DNA from: Hydrangea macrophylla
Lineage: Eukaryota > Streptophyta > Magnoliopsida > Cornales > Hydrangeaceae
Direction of reading: 5' to 3'
NCBI GenBank assembly: GCA_033977485.1
Contig: CM066988.1
Span: 1,557,501-1,621,500, forward strand
DNA length: 64,000 nt
Under the pieces are notes generated by a model. That model saw only the letters and a program-made list of their open reading frames with translations. It was not told the origin of the DNA and did no database searches. Positions 22,440 through 34,310 of the stretch are shown here, in pieces. Made by a program: the position numbers and the translations under genes. How positions within the stretch are numbered: the stretch's first letter is position 1; each line of letters opens with the position of its first letter.

Positions 22440-23760
22440 GCCTCATTTAGGCCATTACAGACTCTGGGGAAGGGGGATGCTTATCACTACACTCAAAGAC
22501 ACAATCTTTGTTGACCCCCTTCTTGAGTTCCATAGTGTGGCAACCTGGCAGATTCCCTATTCCCATCTCGGCTTCTTCTTCTATCACTGCTTCCTTATGT
22601 TCTTTTATGTCATTCCCTTCGTCCTCTTTTTGTACAACCTCCATCATAGCCCCTTCTTGGCCCTTTTCCTCAATTTTTACGCTTCCATCGCATAACAAGT
22701 TTTGCATAGCTGGTCCCTCCAGCACACCGATCTAGTCTTTGACAGTGGCAGATTTTATGGGGACCTGCAGGTATGGGCCTTCATACTTAGAGAACTCATG
22801 GAGGAAGAAAATCTCAAACCCTAGCTTCATGGGGGAAGAAAATCTCAAACCATGGTTCTGAGAAGCCATAAAAGGGAAAATCCTCTCCCTCCTTTACAAA
22901 GTACCCGTTGAGCGTTTTCTGGTACGGGGCCAACGGTGATAGCTAATAGCCCAGACCATGAGTGTGAGTCTGGGTGGGGATTCTTGGGAACTTCGGCAGG
23001 CTTGATGATTCTTTCCTAGTCCCATGCCCGAAAGAAACCCACCTTCTTCATAATCCTTGTGACCAACGGGCTTGCATACTGATCAAATTATAGTGGCAGG
23101 AACTCCCTCAGCTTGGCTTCTTCCAACATGTTAATAAACTCAAACCCTCCCAGATTTGTTTCTTCTCCCTACAATTGTACCTCCAAAATCAGTGTGCTTG
23201 ACGAAGCTTCAGACGGGCAGACCCAACTGTCCCCAAGGATATCGCAGACCTTGTTTTCCCAGACATACTTGACCTTCTGATGGATTGTGGATGGTATGGT
23301 ATCTAGACTATCCAACCATGGCCTTCCCAATAGCAGATTAAAGGAGGCAGGAATGTCGATGACCTAGAATTCAGCTTCTTTGTCTACGGGCCTGATGGTG
23401 AGATTAAGGAGGATTATACCCATGACCATCCTCTGAGTGTTGTCGTACGCCCTTACCTTTTGCTCAGATGGGATGAAAGTTGACTCGTCCAGACCCATTC
23501 GCTTGGCTGTTTGAAATGGGCACACATTCAAATGAGACCCATTGTCAACAAGACAAGCGGGTATGATATTTCAAGCATTCAACGATGACGTACAATAGCT
23601 TATTGTGAATGGGCCATCCAGGGGGTACGTCATCTAAGGAAAAGATAATAGCCAGAGTTGGAATTTTACCGATCATTCCTACGAGGTCTTCTGGTGCTGT
23701 GTCAATAGAAACATCGGACTGGTTCAAAGCATCAAGACTACCTGCCTGTGGCGTTTAGAA
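22440..23760 (-). pseudogene. Tat-2 protease region, degraded
   Basis: On the minus strand near 23550 the reading ACLVDNGSHLNVCPFQTAKRMG matches the aspartic protease active site of Tat/Ogre elements (D-N-G-S in place of D-T/S-G). It continues with FIPSEQKVRAYDN, LNLTIRPVDKEAEF and FNLLLGRPWLDSLDTIPST near 23300, the ILGRPWL block of retropepsins. From about 23150 to 22440 a spacer region before RT shows fragments such as GFSLYGFSEPWFEI. Many stops occur. The enzyme would have cut the polyprotein into gag, RT and integrase. Confidence 0.7.
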
Positions 23761-23769
23761 GCGATCAAC

Positions 23770-25330
23770 AACCCCTATATGGTGATATTGGCCTGAGTTT
23801 TCTTCATTTGCTTTAGAACCTTGTCCTCTTCTACTTCTTCATTCATTTCCCCTTTCCTTTGTCCAACTCCCTCCCCGGGTGGTCTTCCTCTAGCTCATGC
23901 AGTTTGAAATATCTCCCCGACCGGGTTAGATGACTGACTTCTTCCTTTGCCCATAAATTGTTGACCTTAGAAACGACTTTCAAATTCTCCTTCTTTGTTT
24001 CCATCTCTTCATCACTCTCATACCACACGTCATCTTCTACCTGATCCACATCGGTACTATTAGTTTCTTGAACCCACCAATCCATTTGCTTTGACGTTCC
24101 CTCTGCACATCCTCCTGATTGATTCCCAAGAGTACAGATTATCAAATCTTCCGGCAGCTGGTAAGGCTTCCTTAGTGTCCCGGCCTTGGTGATTAGCCTA
24201 GACGGATCGAAGGTTATCTCTTCTATCCCCAAGAAATAAAGGCCTTGTGGCGGTGGTACAACATGATGATTCGGTAGTTGATTTCTGGTAACGTTGGGAG
24301 TTTTGACAAGCAACTCCGATATCACCTTGTTACCAATGAGGTCCTGGATTTCATGCCTCAACTTTGTGCACCGATCCGTAGAGTGACCCTTTTGTTGGTA
24401 AAATTTGCAATAGAGATCCTCCTAGAAGCTTGGCGGAAGTGGATTCGGTAAAGGTCGAGATTCTAATAGGCGAAGATGCCTTTTTTCCATTAGCCTATCA
24501 AGGGCGGTTGACAGTGATACCCCCAAATCTGAAAACTTCCTCGGTTGTTTGTCCCCTCCTCTTCTTGGTGTTATGTCGAGCTTTCTCTCCGGTCCACTCA
24601 ATGAATTGACATAGGTGGGGCCACAGTGGCCCCCCGAATGTCCTCCACTTGACCCATAATTCGGCCTCCTATATCGATTTGGTTGTTCTTCCTTCTTAAT
24701 CATCCCTTCTTGGATTGCATTCTCTATCCTCATTCCTATATCAAAGACTTCAGCGAAAGTGTTAATTGACTGAAACCTCATCTTTTCTTGGTACACCAGC
24801 TGGAGATTCTTCATTAACATTCAAATTTGATCTTTCTCGGACGGCCTCTGCACCATCTTAGCTGCATTTCCCCTCTATCTGCTCAAGTACTCAGTGAATG
24901 ATTCCTTGTTCCCTTGCCTGGTGGTTTCCAAATCTTGGACTGTGGCATCCAAGTCTTGGTTGTACTCATACTGTGCTACAAATGCCTTGACCACCTCTTT
25001 CTAGACCCTAGTCTTGCTTGGTTTGAGTGTGAGATACCAGGACAAAGTGGCCCCAATTAAAGTTTACTGAAACAGGATGGCCATCATGGCGGTGCTTAGT
25101 CCACTCGGCTGAAAAGCTCTGATACACATTCTCACATGGCTGCAAGGATTCCTTGTCCCATCGAACTTGTCAAAGATTGGTATTTTAAAAACAACAGGCA
25201 GCGCCTTGCGGACCCCATCATACGGCCCTTCAAACTCCATCAGATAAGCATTGACCCCATGAGCCTTGCATATTGCCCTCTCCAGTTTCTCTATCTTCTC
25301 GGTCATTACCCTTTCTTTTTCATTCTTTTC
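23770..25330 (-). pseudogene. Tat-2 gag, degraded
   Basis: Gag forms the virus-like particle that packages the RNA. From 25306 downward: MTEKIEKLERAICKAHGVNA, then FKIPIFDKFDGTRNPCSHVR (the retrotransposon gag entry motif), LSWYLTLKPSK and TRQGNKESFTEYLSR. A 132-residue frame (24820-24422) follows with a Gly/Arg-rich part. At about 24415-24340 the zinc-knuckle-like YCKFYQQKGHSTDRCTKL gives the C-x2-F-x5-H-x4-C pattern. A 172-residue acidic frame (24361-23843) follows, with EEITFDPSRLITKAGTLRKP. Several stops (at about 25060, 24850 and 24420) break it. Confidence 0.75.
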
Positions 25331-26749
25331 CCTTTCTACACTTTCTCTCTCTGCTCTGGGAACCTTGGCCCTCTATATCTCTAGGTCATCATACTAACCT
25401 TTTTCCCTTGCGACATGCGGATCGATGTTTAGTGGATTTGCAACTGGCGGAGGGCGTGCTATTGTTTCCATCATAACCATCATACGGTTCATGTTTTCGA
25501 CCTGCCGCCTCATCTATTCTGCTTGTTGCTCCACCAATGCCCTCAATTCTGCTACCTCCCTATCATTCCTTTCATTTGCCATTTTGATGATACCTTCCCT
25601 TCTTACTAACCTTGCTGTGGGACCTTTAATCAGACCGTGCCTAAACTTGATGTTATTTTTGCCCTACAAAAGAATTTTAATGATTTTCAAAAACATTTTG
25701 TTCCTTCTTTTTTTCACAATTTTATTTTCAAAAAATACCTGGTGAAACTTTTATGAATGGTCATATGTCACACGGATGCAGTGCATGTGTGCGTGTGTGC
25801 CTACTCTATATGCAAAAGAAAGGAAAATTCTAACCCTAACAAATAGACACATAGGCATATAAGATCCTCACTCATCTTAAATGCGCCAATTTCTCCTGTC
25901 ATTGTGATCCCCACTACCCTTTTTTCGAAGGTTGATCATTTAAAAAACTCTTTGAAAATCACAATGAGATAAGGAATGCTAATGGAGATTATCAACTTTG
26001 AAAACTCATTTTGAAAAGCACTTCTTATTCGAGGTACATTAATCAAGGGAACTTCAAAGACTTTTTTAAAGCATGACTTTTTAAGATATCCTCAGGTAGG
26101 GATGATAAACATCTTATTTGCTTACAAAGATGGATTTAAAATTTATTGGGTAGAAGGAACACATGATCGGATTATCACCGTACTTTTCATGAATTCAGAT
26201 GCGTACAAGGTCAATGATGCTTTAGTTAACAAGATATAAGAGTAATCTTACAATCAAGTTTCAGCATGCTCCCAGATATCACAGGACATGAAGAGGAATT
26301 GCTTAAAAGTGATAAAAAGTTTACATGTCTCATATTAAGTGAACATCGTCATCATCTCAAGTAATCCCTTCCGGGCATACAAAACTTCCTTGCACATAAA
26401 TCCTAATCAAGAATTATTTTCCTAAGATTGAAAGGTTCTATGAGAGCTATTATGCAAAGGATGGTTTTGGTTAAATAAGGGACCCTTGACACACACCTGA
26501 TAGGATGCTTCATATACCAACACATGGTACAAGATCAAGGGTGATCACATAGTTCCATGATGGCTTGACCGACCGGGTTGCCCCGAGCCTCCAAGATCAT
26601 AATTCTGTGCAATTGATTGGCTAGACATGCAAATACAATACAACGGGCACATAAAAATTAATTAATTCGATTAAAAGAATGCTTTCGAGTCTAATCCTCG
26701 AGTGAACCCAAAATCAGGAATTCTGGTCTGCAAAACCAAAGATTTTGGG
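25331..26749 (-). other. Tat-2 5' leader
   Basis: This stretch between the primer-binding site and gag is noncoding. The part next to gag (25331-25620) is Glu/Lys-rich in gag frame, so the true gag start may lie near 25580 on the minus strand. The remainder is AT-rich. Leaders of more than 1 kb are common in Ogre/Tat elements. No splice or packaging signal can be named with confidence. Confidence 0.5.
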
Positions 26750-26752
26750 CTC

Positions 26753-26772
26753 AATCCCCAGCAAAGTCGCCA
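26753..26772 (-). other. Tat-2 primer-binding site (tRNA-Arg type)
   Basis: The minus strand reads TGGCGACTTTGCTGGGGATT, a few bases after the LTR end. The TGGCGACT class is the one reported for Ogre/Tat elements and is usually assigned to tRNA-Arg. I did not check it against a tRNA set. Confidence 0.7.
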
Positions 26773-27074
26773 GAGTTTGGATACTGGAATTTGGGACCAC
26801 AGCTTTTCTAAAAAATAATTTTTAATTTCAAAACACAAAACACGAGTCGCCACTTAATTTTTAAAAGGAAAATTAAGAAACCGTTTTAAAAGCAAACTGA
26901 TCTTTTCGAAACCAGAGATTTCTAGGTCCGTGGATTATGGAATGAGAGGGGAAGGAGCCCGATAGACTAAAACACGCCCTCTCATCCTATCTCGCGATAG
27001 GCCTCTACTCAACATTCTTTTAATCGAATTAACTATCTGAGCATGCCCTCAACTAATGCATATGTATATATATA

Positions 27075-27914
27075 CTAGGGTCCCGACACGTGCGATGCAC
27101 GTGCCAATCCCCTCTTATGCATTTGAGAATAAGATATGAATTTGGTATAAGATTTGAGTATAAGTGAAATTTGGTATATTAATGACCAATTCCTAAATAT
27201 ATAAATTTTAGAGAAGAAGTTGACCAAAATGCAAATATTAGTGACCGATTCGTAAATAGCAATTAAAATAGTCACTTTTGTTGGGTTTTTTGAAGTGAAT
27301 AACAAATATCCCAAAACTTGCTGACCCAAATGCAATTACACATATTACAATATATGAATACTAAATTTGAGAGAAGAAGTTGACAAAATTGTAAATGTTA
27401 GTGATTAATTCATAAATAGTCGTCAAAATAGCCGCATTGTTTGACTTTTTTTGAAGTTAATAATAAATATTCCAGAAATTGCTGACTTATATGTAATTAG
27501 GCATAATATTATTGATTGAATAATAAATTTGAGACAAGAAGTTGACCAAATTGTAAATATTAGTGACAAATTCGTAAATAGTCGCCAAAATAGCCGCATT
27601 GTTTGACTTTTTTTGAAGTTAATACTAAATATTTTTAAAATTGCTGACCTATATGTAATTAGGCATAATATTATTGATTGAATCCTCATTATTATATTAA
27701 TTAAAATTTTAAAAGCTGACCTGAATGTAATAATAATCTGGAATGACATAATTACCCTTACACAAATCAATATATCATTAGATGAGTATCACGATATACG
27801 CGTAATTAAGGTATAGTGAAGGGGTATTATGGACTTGAGAAGATGCGAAAGGGCAGTATGGTAATTGACTAAGTAAGGTTTCAGCTGCTGCATTCTTATA
27901 TTTATAAGGTTTGA
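27075..27914 (-). mobile_element. Helitron-like insert in the Tat-2 5' LTR
   Basis: Compared with the 3' LTR this copy has about 840 extra bases. Read on the minus strand the 3' end is GCACGTGCATCGCACGTG, a hairpin, then about 11 nt ending in CTAG followed by T. Hairpin plus CTRR before a T is the standard Helitron 3' terminus. The 5' end should be TC after an A; here TCAAACC fits but the preceding base is G, so that end is uncertain. No Rep/helicase is encoded, so it would be non-autonomous. Confidence 0.6.
27206..27682 (+). repeat. 160-bp tandem repeat, 3 copies, in the Helitron-like insert
   Basis: Units at about 27206-27365, 27366-27527 and 27528-27682 each begin TTTGAGA-AAGAAGTTGAC. They contain ATTAGTGA, AATAGCCGCATTGTTTGAC and GCATAATATTATTGATTGAA. 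The last two are most alike. Internal tandem repeats are frequent in non-autonomous Helitrons. Confidence 0.8.
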
Positions 27915-29206
27915 CATCATAAAAGCATGTCTAAAAGGATATAAGATTGCTATCGATAAAAGGCATGCAAAAATCACATAATTCAATTAGCAAGCAATAT
28001 GATATGCAATAAGGAACAAGAAAACTTACCTGGGATCCAGCGGCGATATAGAAACGTGAAATGTATACAAAATAGAAATCCTAAGAAAAGGTCTCTAATC
28101 ACATATACACATAAGGCAAGACCTAATCTAAGGTGTCGCGCATGGAGTAAAAAAATCAATAAAATCAACAAGTAAAATAAACTAGAGAAAGGTTTGAGAA
28201 TTTGTACCTCAAAAGTGCTACAAAATAAAGATTAGTCCACATGCTTCAAAAAAATTAGATAATCAATCCGAAACTTCTAGCTTAAATCTATCAAGTAGGG
28301 GAGGAATTCACATATTTATGAATTCCTTCTAATTAGTTGGAAATGCATCACTTGTATAGATATACAAGTCTCAACTAGGAGTCAATGTAATGTCCATATA
28401 GAGATGGTGTATTCCCAACATGATCATAAGGAACTCACAATTTGGTTGAATTAAGCACAATTTAATCCTAACACAAAATGGGTTCTAATTACAAGTATTA
28501 ATTTATATGGATGAATGTATATGGATACATGAATATGAACAAGAGTAAGCTATGAACTATTCATTGATTTGGATCATTTAACCTCTGGGTTTAAGTTTAA
28601 CTAATCATTATTAAAACATGGTTTAAGCCCTAGGTCATAGAAAAGTCATTTGAACCATTATTTACAAAGTTTGTCAAATCTGTCACAAAATTCTAAAAAT
28701 TACAGAGAGTAGATCAGAACTTCAAATATAGAAAAAGTATGCTTACCATGGTTTGATGTCAATGAATTTTCGGCACAAGATGCCTCTGTGAGTCTAGTTT
28801 CCAACCCAAAAAGAAAAATCAAAGATCAACGGTTCAATCTCTGGGAATTGGACAAACACTAGGCATCACTCACAAATTTACAACTCTCTATCCAGAGTTT
28901 TTGTATGATTTTCTAAAAATAGTAAAAAAAATCCTAAAGACTCTAATCTTTTTAGGAGATCTTATTAACACCTTAAAATTCATAAAAAAAAAAATTATTT
29001 GAGGTACTACTTGATTAAAGCTCTGATTTTCTTATTTCAAAAAGGTGTTACTGTTCTGAAACTCTGGGCAGATTATAGTTGCTTCACAAACCTATGACCA
29101 ATCCATCTTAAGCATCAGATCTCACCAAAACAAAAATCATAGTGGTAAAACTTTGTGTTATTGACACTTTCCAATTGGTTTCATCCAATTCCAACGGTCC
29201 ATTATT

Positions 29207-29525
29207 TATAGTTAGTGGTGGATTTGTAATCCTAGATCTCATCTCCATATATTCAAACAATTCTCAATTTAGCGTACAAGTTTACTTAGATTTAATTTTA
29301 AACTTTATTTTGATAATTTCGTAGTTTAATTCATAGTTTAATTAGTAGCAATAATCAAATTATACATCAACAAAACTTCTGATTTTCTTATAATTAAATA
29401 GATTACATTTTATTAATTAAAGGATAAAAATTCATCAATCTCTGTGGGTTCGACCTTTACTTTCACTACTACAAATCCTTAGAAAAGTAAAGTACACTTT
29501 TCATATCTTGATTTTGACGAGATCA
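29207..29525 (+). repeat. Athila-1 5' LTR, last 319 bp only
   Basis: From GTTAGTGGTGGATTTGTAATC to TTTGACGAGATCA this matches, in reverse complement, the ends of the Athila-2 LTRs (57722-58000), including 'tgtgggttcgacctttactt' and 'cttgattttgacgagatca'. The U3 promoter half is missing. Confidence 0.85.
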
Positions 29526-29530
29526 ATTTT

Positions 29531-29548
29531 TGGCGCCGTTGCCGGGGA
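29531..29548 (+). other. Athila-1 primer-binding site (tRNA-Asp type)
   Basis: TGGCGCCGTTGCCGGGGA, six bases after the LTR end, is the classical Athila primer site complementary to the 3' end of tRNA-Asp. The copy looks unmutated. Confidence 0.9.
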
Positions 29549-30016
29549 TTAAAATAATTTTAGCCGTTAATTATTAGAATCGTAATTTACTTAGTTAGTA
29601 AATATTAGTTTCTATTTTATTTTCTTTGTTTCTAATTTTATTTTCGAGTCGCTAAAATTATCCCTGTTTGTAGACTTCAAAGTATCAATTCTCGCACAAT
29701 CGAGTGGAGCAGCTGTGCACGTCAACGGAGCTTACGCGGACCTGAAAAATTGAAATTGCAATCAATTCAAAATCACTAAGTAAATCCGTTATTTAAATTT
29801 TGCATCGCACCACTGTAAGTCAGGGCGCTGAGACGCAATACTTGCATTAGGGTAGGTGAGGAGTGAGCATTGCATTAGCTAGGAAACCCGGGGCGCTGGG
29901 CTTGACGCGGTCATTGCATTACAGGATAATTTCATGCATCATATTAGTCTTGTATGCTTGCATGCTTGGTTATTAGCGTAGCTTATTTTTGCTTCAATTG
30001 AGTCAGTCCTTAGTTT
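29549..30016 (+). other. Athila-1 5' leader with possible intron
   Basis: Noncoding. A stretch from GTAAGTC (29815) to TGCATTACAG (29924) has good plant donor and acceptor sequences and twice contains GGGCGCTG. The same donor is kept in Athila-2 (minus strand, about 57443), where the acceptor AG has changed. A spliced leader is inferred, not proven. Confidence 0.45.
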
Positions 30017-31443
30017 ATGTTTAGTACTCGTTCAAGTAAACCAAAATTAAATTCGCTTAATCTCGAACTTGAACGCACACTTAGAGTCCTTAGGTCATCA
30101 ACACAAGCTTTGCGAGCTCGGTTGATGTTAGACGACGAGTCCACACCGGAACCGTCATCTTCGCTTGAATCGGAAATTCGTAACACCCTTAACCATTTAA
30201 GAAAAACTAAAACGATAAAAATTGAACCTATTCCAATGGCCAATTTTGAACATAACAGGAATAATGGAAATAATCAGAATAATGGGGATAATCTTAACAT
30301 ACCCCCACCACCACCGTTAAAGGATTATTTTACTCCTACCGCCTATACACCACCGTCGTGTATTGCATTACCGGAAGTGACTGCAGCCCACTTTGAAATC
30401 AAATCGTCAACTATTGCGCTCCTTCCGTTATTTCACGGGCGTGTTAAGGAAGACCCTTATAATCATTTAGGCGAATTTCAGGGTATCTGTGCGACTTTAA
30501 GGATTCAGAACTTAACTGATGATGAGTTAAAGATGCGTCTTTTCCCGTTTTCACTTAAAGACAAAGCGAAGTACTGGCTCCAATCTTTGGAGCCAAATTC
30601 AATAAGAACATCGGATGAGTTGCAGACTGCATTCCTACAAAATATTTTCCCCATCACTAGAACAATAACTAATTTTACAATGCAAGATGGGGAAACACTT
30701 TATGATACATAGGAACAGTTTAAAGAACTCTTACGTTCTTGCCCTCATAATCAGATACCCAAATGGCAGCTGGTGCAAGTCTTCTATGAGGGATTAATTC
30801 CCGCCGTTCATAACACCATCGACGCTATTTGTGCGGGGATGTTTGACGACTTCCTATTGACGCGTTTTCTTATCACACCCAAGTGTAGGTGATCGTACAA
30901 GTAATAAAGTTCTGAAAGTCCAGGTCGAACCCACAGGGAACGGAATAAAATTAAGTTAGACAGATAACTATTTTGTCACTAAAAAGAAAATAAAAGATGA
31001 TGGATTTTTGTGGAGTTTTATTAAACTACTAATTTTTATAGTTTCTATTTTTTTCTTAACAGTTTATGATAAAGATTTTCATAGTGCAAAATAAATTGAC
31101 TAAGATACTAGTAAAAAAAGGAAGAAAAATAAATAAAAGCTAAATTTTTGTGCGATAAACTTTTTAAATTTAATAATAGCAAAAGATGAAAATAATACAG
31201 ATATTTAAGCAAAACTATTATAAAATATGAAATATTAATTAACTAGGGGGAAATGATTTAAAGGAATTGGGAATATGCAAACCAACACTAGATCCCACAA
31301 CTTTTGTGCATTTGAAAAGCATTTGGCATTTAAGACCGCAGAGTCATTCTTTATTTAAAAATAAACTTCCACTAGTCAGAGTCATATCAAGTGTGTCAGG
31401 TTTGATATGAAACGACGTCGTTTGGTTTAAAGAAAAATAAAAA

Positions 31444-31538
31444 GGCAATTGGGCAGTAGCCAGGTTCGAACCGTGTCCCGCCGCGGACGTGGGTTATTCG
31501 GCATCCAGTCCCCACCACTCTGCCACTACACAATTGCC
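31444..31538 (-). ncRNA. tRNA-like relic or SINE head (95 nt)
   Basis: Read on the minus strand it starts GGCAATTG and ends CAATTGCC, an 8-bp acceptor-like stem, and is followed by TTTTT, a Pol III stop. It has a clean A box (TGGCAGAGTGG, 31515-31525) and B box (GGTTCGAACC, 31463-31472) 42 nt apart, like a class II (Leu/Ser-type) tRNA. The T-arm lies about 8 nt too far from the acceptor, so it is not a normal tRNA. It sits inside the solo LTR. A pseudogene or a tRNA-derived SINE fragment is most likely. Confidence 0.5.
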
Positions 31539-32721
31539 TATCCATTATTGGATAGAAATATATATAAACACATATTTGAAATATTAACTTTGTCATATGA
31601 GTTGTTTGAGTATGCTAGGTGTTTTTTATGACAAAAGGCATAGTTTGACAATCCACATAATTAGGCTTTTTATTTCAAATTTGTACTCTTTGGAGCCCAA
31701 TATAGCCATAGTATATAAACATGTTAATGGTCACAAATTATAGATACATAGATATTTTTGGCCATAAATGAAAAAACAACCCATCCAGATAAATTTGCCC
31801 ATTTAAGATTAGTGCACAGAAGCTGTGGTTTCTAAGTTTTTATTACATATCCCCAATTAAAGTTTTAGCCTACCATTTTGAAACTGTTTTTAAAATAAAA
31901 ATAAAAGATAAATTAAATAGATGCACGCAATCACCGTTCAATTAAAATTAAAGTTGTAAAACCAAGGTAAGGGTGAGAACTAATATTATATATTGTTTTC
32001 TTACTTAACATGAGCTGGGATTGAATTTGTGGAATATGCAAAATAGCAAAGTTTAGTACAACTAGGCTAATAAAATATACATAAATGGAAATACTGAACC
32101 AAAAATAAAATACTAAACCTTTGACTTTGGATTCTTGTGGGGTTACAGTGGTTGAACTTCAAGAACACAAATAAGGCCAAACCAAATCCAAATATACTTT
32201 TGGAGTGAGATATGAATATGGTGTGCTTGGGGCTTTGGTAGGTGATTACAACAACTACGTGGCTAAGAAATCTGGCATTTAATCGCAAAATTTGTCTTTT
32301 AGTGAATGAAAAATATTGCTATAAAAATTGAAAATTTGGAGTTTCTAACTATTTTAGGGGGCAACTATAAGTACTACTAGACTAGAAATATTAGATCTAA
32401 TTTTAAATAGGAATATTTTAATACTACAATTTGACAAAGGTCATACAAGAAAACAAATATTTTAAATTTAAGAAATATAGTACACAAAGTTTTGCTACAT
32501 ATTTTTGAACATAAAATCATCAATTAAATAAAAGTAAAATTTTACAACTACTAGAACTAGAAAAGGCAAAGAAAAATTAAAGTATCCTATTTCTAGGGAC
32601 AATATAAAGTGCTCACATGATAACCTCCCCTAAACTATTCTCTCCCTAACAGTGATTGTTGCTTGTTGTAGCTGTGGAGCTTCGTGTTGATGGCTCTCCT
32701 TTGTTGGCTCCCCTTCTTCTC

Positions 32722-32731
32722 CCTTTTATAG
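32722..32731 (-). promoter_or_regulatory. TATA box of the solo LTR
   Basis: CTATAAAAGG on the minus strand, about 480 bp into the LTR, followed by a G/A-rich stretch. It could start transcripts antisense to Athila-1 gag. Confidence 0.6.
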
Positions 32732-34310
32732 ACGAAAGGAAGTGAAAATACATCACTCCCTTCGTCACGTTGGCACGAGCTTTGCCATTTTCTCCACAAT
32801 CTCATTTTTTTCTTTGTGTCTCTGACACACTTTGAAAAAAAATTGCTCAATTGTGAGACAGACAGAGAAAGAGAGAAAGAAGGAAATACATCACTGTCAA
32901 AACTTGCCAAAATTTTCCACTTTTGTCTTTTTTTTCGTTTCCTCATTTGACCATTGGAAATGGTTAGCACATGAGATATATTCATGTGTTATCGCTGCTC
33001 TTCTTTTCCTTCCCTTAATTGCATCATCTCACTTCATTTTCACCTAAACATATAAAATATGTAAAAGTAAATAATTACATGCATTTGAGTGACATCACCG
33101 ATAAATTATATTAATTCAAATATGCATGTAAAACTAGGAATTTGGGGGATTAAATGAGCACAATGTCTATTATATTGGCACATAAATGTGCAATATTCAG
33201 TGTTTGTCAACGTTCCTCCACAAGAGTGCCGACGAAGCATGGAAGATATTTGAAACATTAAGTGAAAACTCTATGCACCAAGCTGTATCTGTACGACCCG
33301 AGGGGCACCTTCCACCACCCCCAAAGAGAGAGGCTAAAGTTGAGTCTAATCAGTCTTATGAAATCCAAGAACTAAATAGAAAAATGGACCAACTCATGAT
33401 GATGGGCCGCATGCAAGGCCCACCTCCTCCTGCTGAAGTATGCCAGTTATGCTCAGATTCGTCGCATTCGACATTAGCATGTCCGTCCGCGTCCCAGTTT
33501 TCGGAATTTGTCGAACAACATATAAATGCTGTCCAACAGTTCCAATGACCCAATTATAACCCCGCGGGTTATAAACCGGACTCGACATGGGGACCTCGCC
33601 CGAACCTTTCATGGAACTCTAATAGTGAGAAACCATATTCGAAACCCGATACGACAAATTTTCCTAATGCGTATAGGCCACAATCTAATCAGTATAAGCA
33701 GCCTCAGAGTCAACAAAATCAATACCAATAGCCTCCCTTTCGCACTAATCCTCATAGGGATAAACTTTCGAAGAGAGCGTGTTGGCGTCATTAAAAAACC
33801 TAGAAGCACAATCACAGTCGCAACTTGTTAACTCTCACACGCAATCAATAGCTAAATTGGAATCCCAGATGGGACAACTTGCTAATACCTTGAATCGTCG
33901 TAATGAAGGAAAGCTACCAAGTCAACCGGTCCAAAATCCTAAGGGACAATATGAGGTGAGTTCGGCGAGTGATCAAGTTAACGCGGTGTCGACTAGAGCG
34001 ACTGAACGTTCGGAGGAGATTATACCTCCTCCCAAATCTAAAAAAGATAAGAGTAAAGGAATTAGTAAGGAACAAGATGGAGATAACGATAAGGTTACGA
34101 AGAACCCAGTTCCTTTGGTACCTAATACGTCTAAAGCGACAAATCCATCAAATTATGTACCTAGAATGCCGTTCCCTCTAAGCGTGGATGTCCTAGCGCA
34201 CTTCTCGAAGAAGGGAACACGTCCGGAGGATATTCTTGAGACATTTAAAGACGTAAAGATCAACATTCCATTACTGGACGCTATTAAGCAAATACCCCTG
34301 TAGGCCAAAT

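Larger units (their letters stand above)
9375..29206 (-). mobile_element. Tat-2: large Tat/Ogre-like Ty3/gypsy element, truncated 5' LTR
   Basis: On the minus strand the order is 5' LTR (29206-26778), primer-binding site, long leader, gag, protease, RT, RNase H, second RNase H, integrase, two antisense genes, tandem-repeat 3' region, polypurine tract and 3' LTR (12352-9375). Two direct copies of the LTR sequence at the ends define the unit. The size (about 20 kb with the Helitron-like insert), the dual RNase H, the antisense genes and a PBS of the TGGCGACT type all point to the Tat lineage. The element interrupts the Tat-1 RT. The expected target-site duplication (CATTG at 9370-9374) cannot be checked, because the other end is cut at about 29206. 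Confidence 0.85.
26778..29206 (-). repeat. Tat-2 5' LTR, truncated and carrying an insert
   Basis: It begins TGGATACTGG like the 3' LTR and matches it closely up to the phrase 'ggtccattattta' at about 29204. There the match stops and Athila sequence starts. About 1.35 kb, the promoter half, is therefore missing, so Tat-2 cannot be transcribed from its own 5' LTR. An insert of about 840 bp at 27075-27914 has no counterpart in the other LTR. Confidence 0.85.
30844..33209 (-). mobile_element. Solo LTR (Athila-like) inside Athila-1 gag
   Basis: The 2366-bp insert starts TGACGAC and ends TTTGTCA, and is flanked by near-identical 5-bp copies ATGTT (30839-30843) and ACGTT (33210-33214). Removing it restores the gag frame seen in Athila-2. 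On the minus strand the LTR begins TGACAAACACTG, has a TATA box (CTATAAAAGG) and ends with the 'gggttcgacctggac ... cctacacttggg' phrase typical of Athila LTR ends. A second LTR with that phrase starts at 62938. No internal region is present, so it is a solo LTR. Confidence 0.75.
30017..34310 (+). pseudogene. Athila-1 gag, split by an inserted LTR
   Basis: ATG 30017 opens MFSTRSSKPKLNS. The core includes PPPPLKDYFTPTAYTPPSC, HFEIKSSTIALLPLFHGRV, then PYNHLGEFQGIC and LFPFSLKDKAKYWLQSL, the Athila gag pattern. TAG at 30711 interrupts the frame. The frame then reads EQFKELLRSCPHNQIPKWQL up to ICAGMF at 30838, where a 2.37-kb LTR is inserted. Past it, from 33215, the gene resumes with FLHKSADEAWKIFETLSENS and a CCHC knuckle (CQLCSDSSHSTLAC). 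A TGA at about 33546 and a frame break near 33790 follow. The C-terminal part (33779-34303) reads LESQMGQLANTLNRRNEGKL. Confidence 0.85.
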
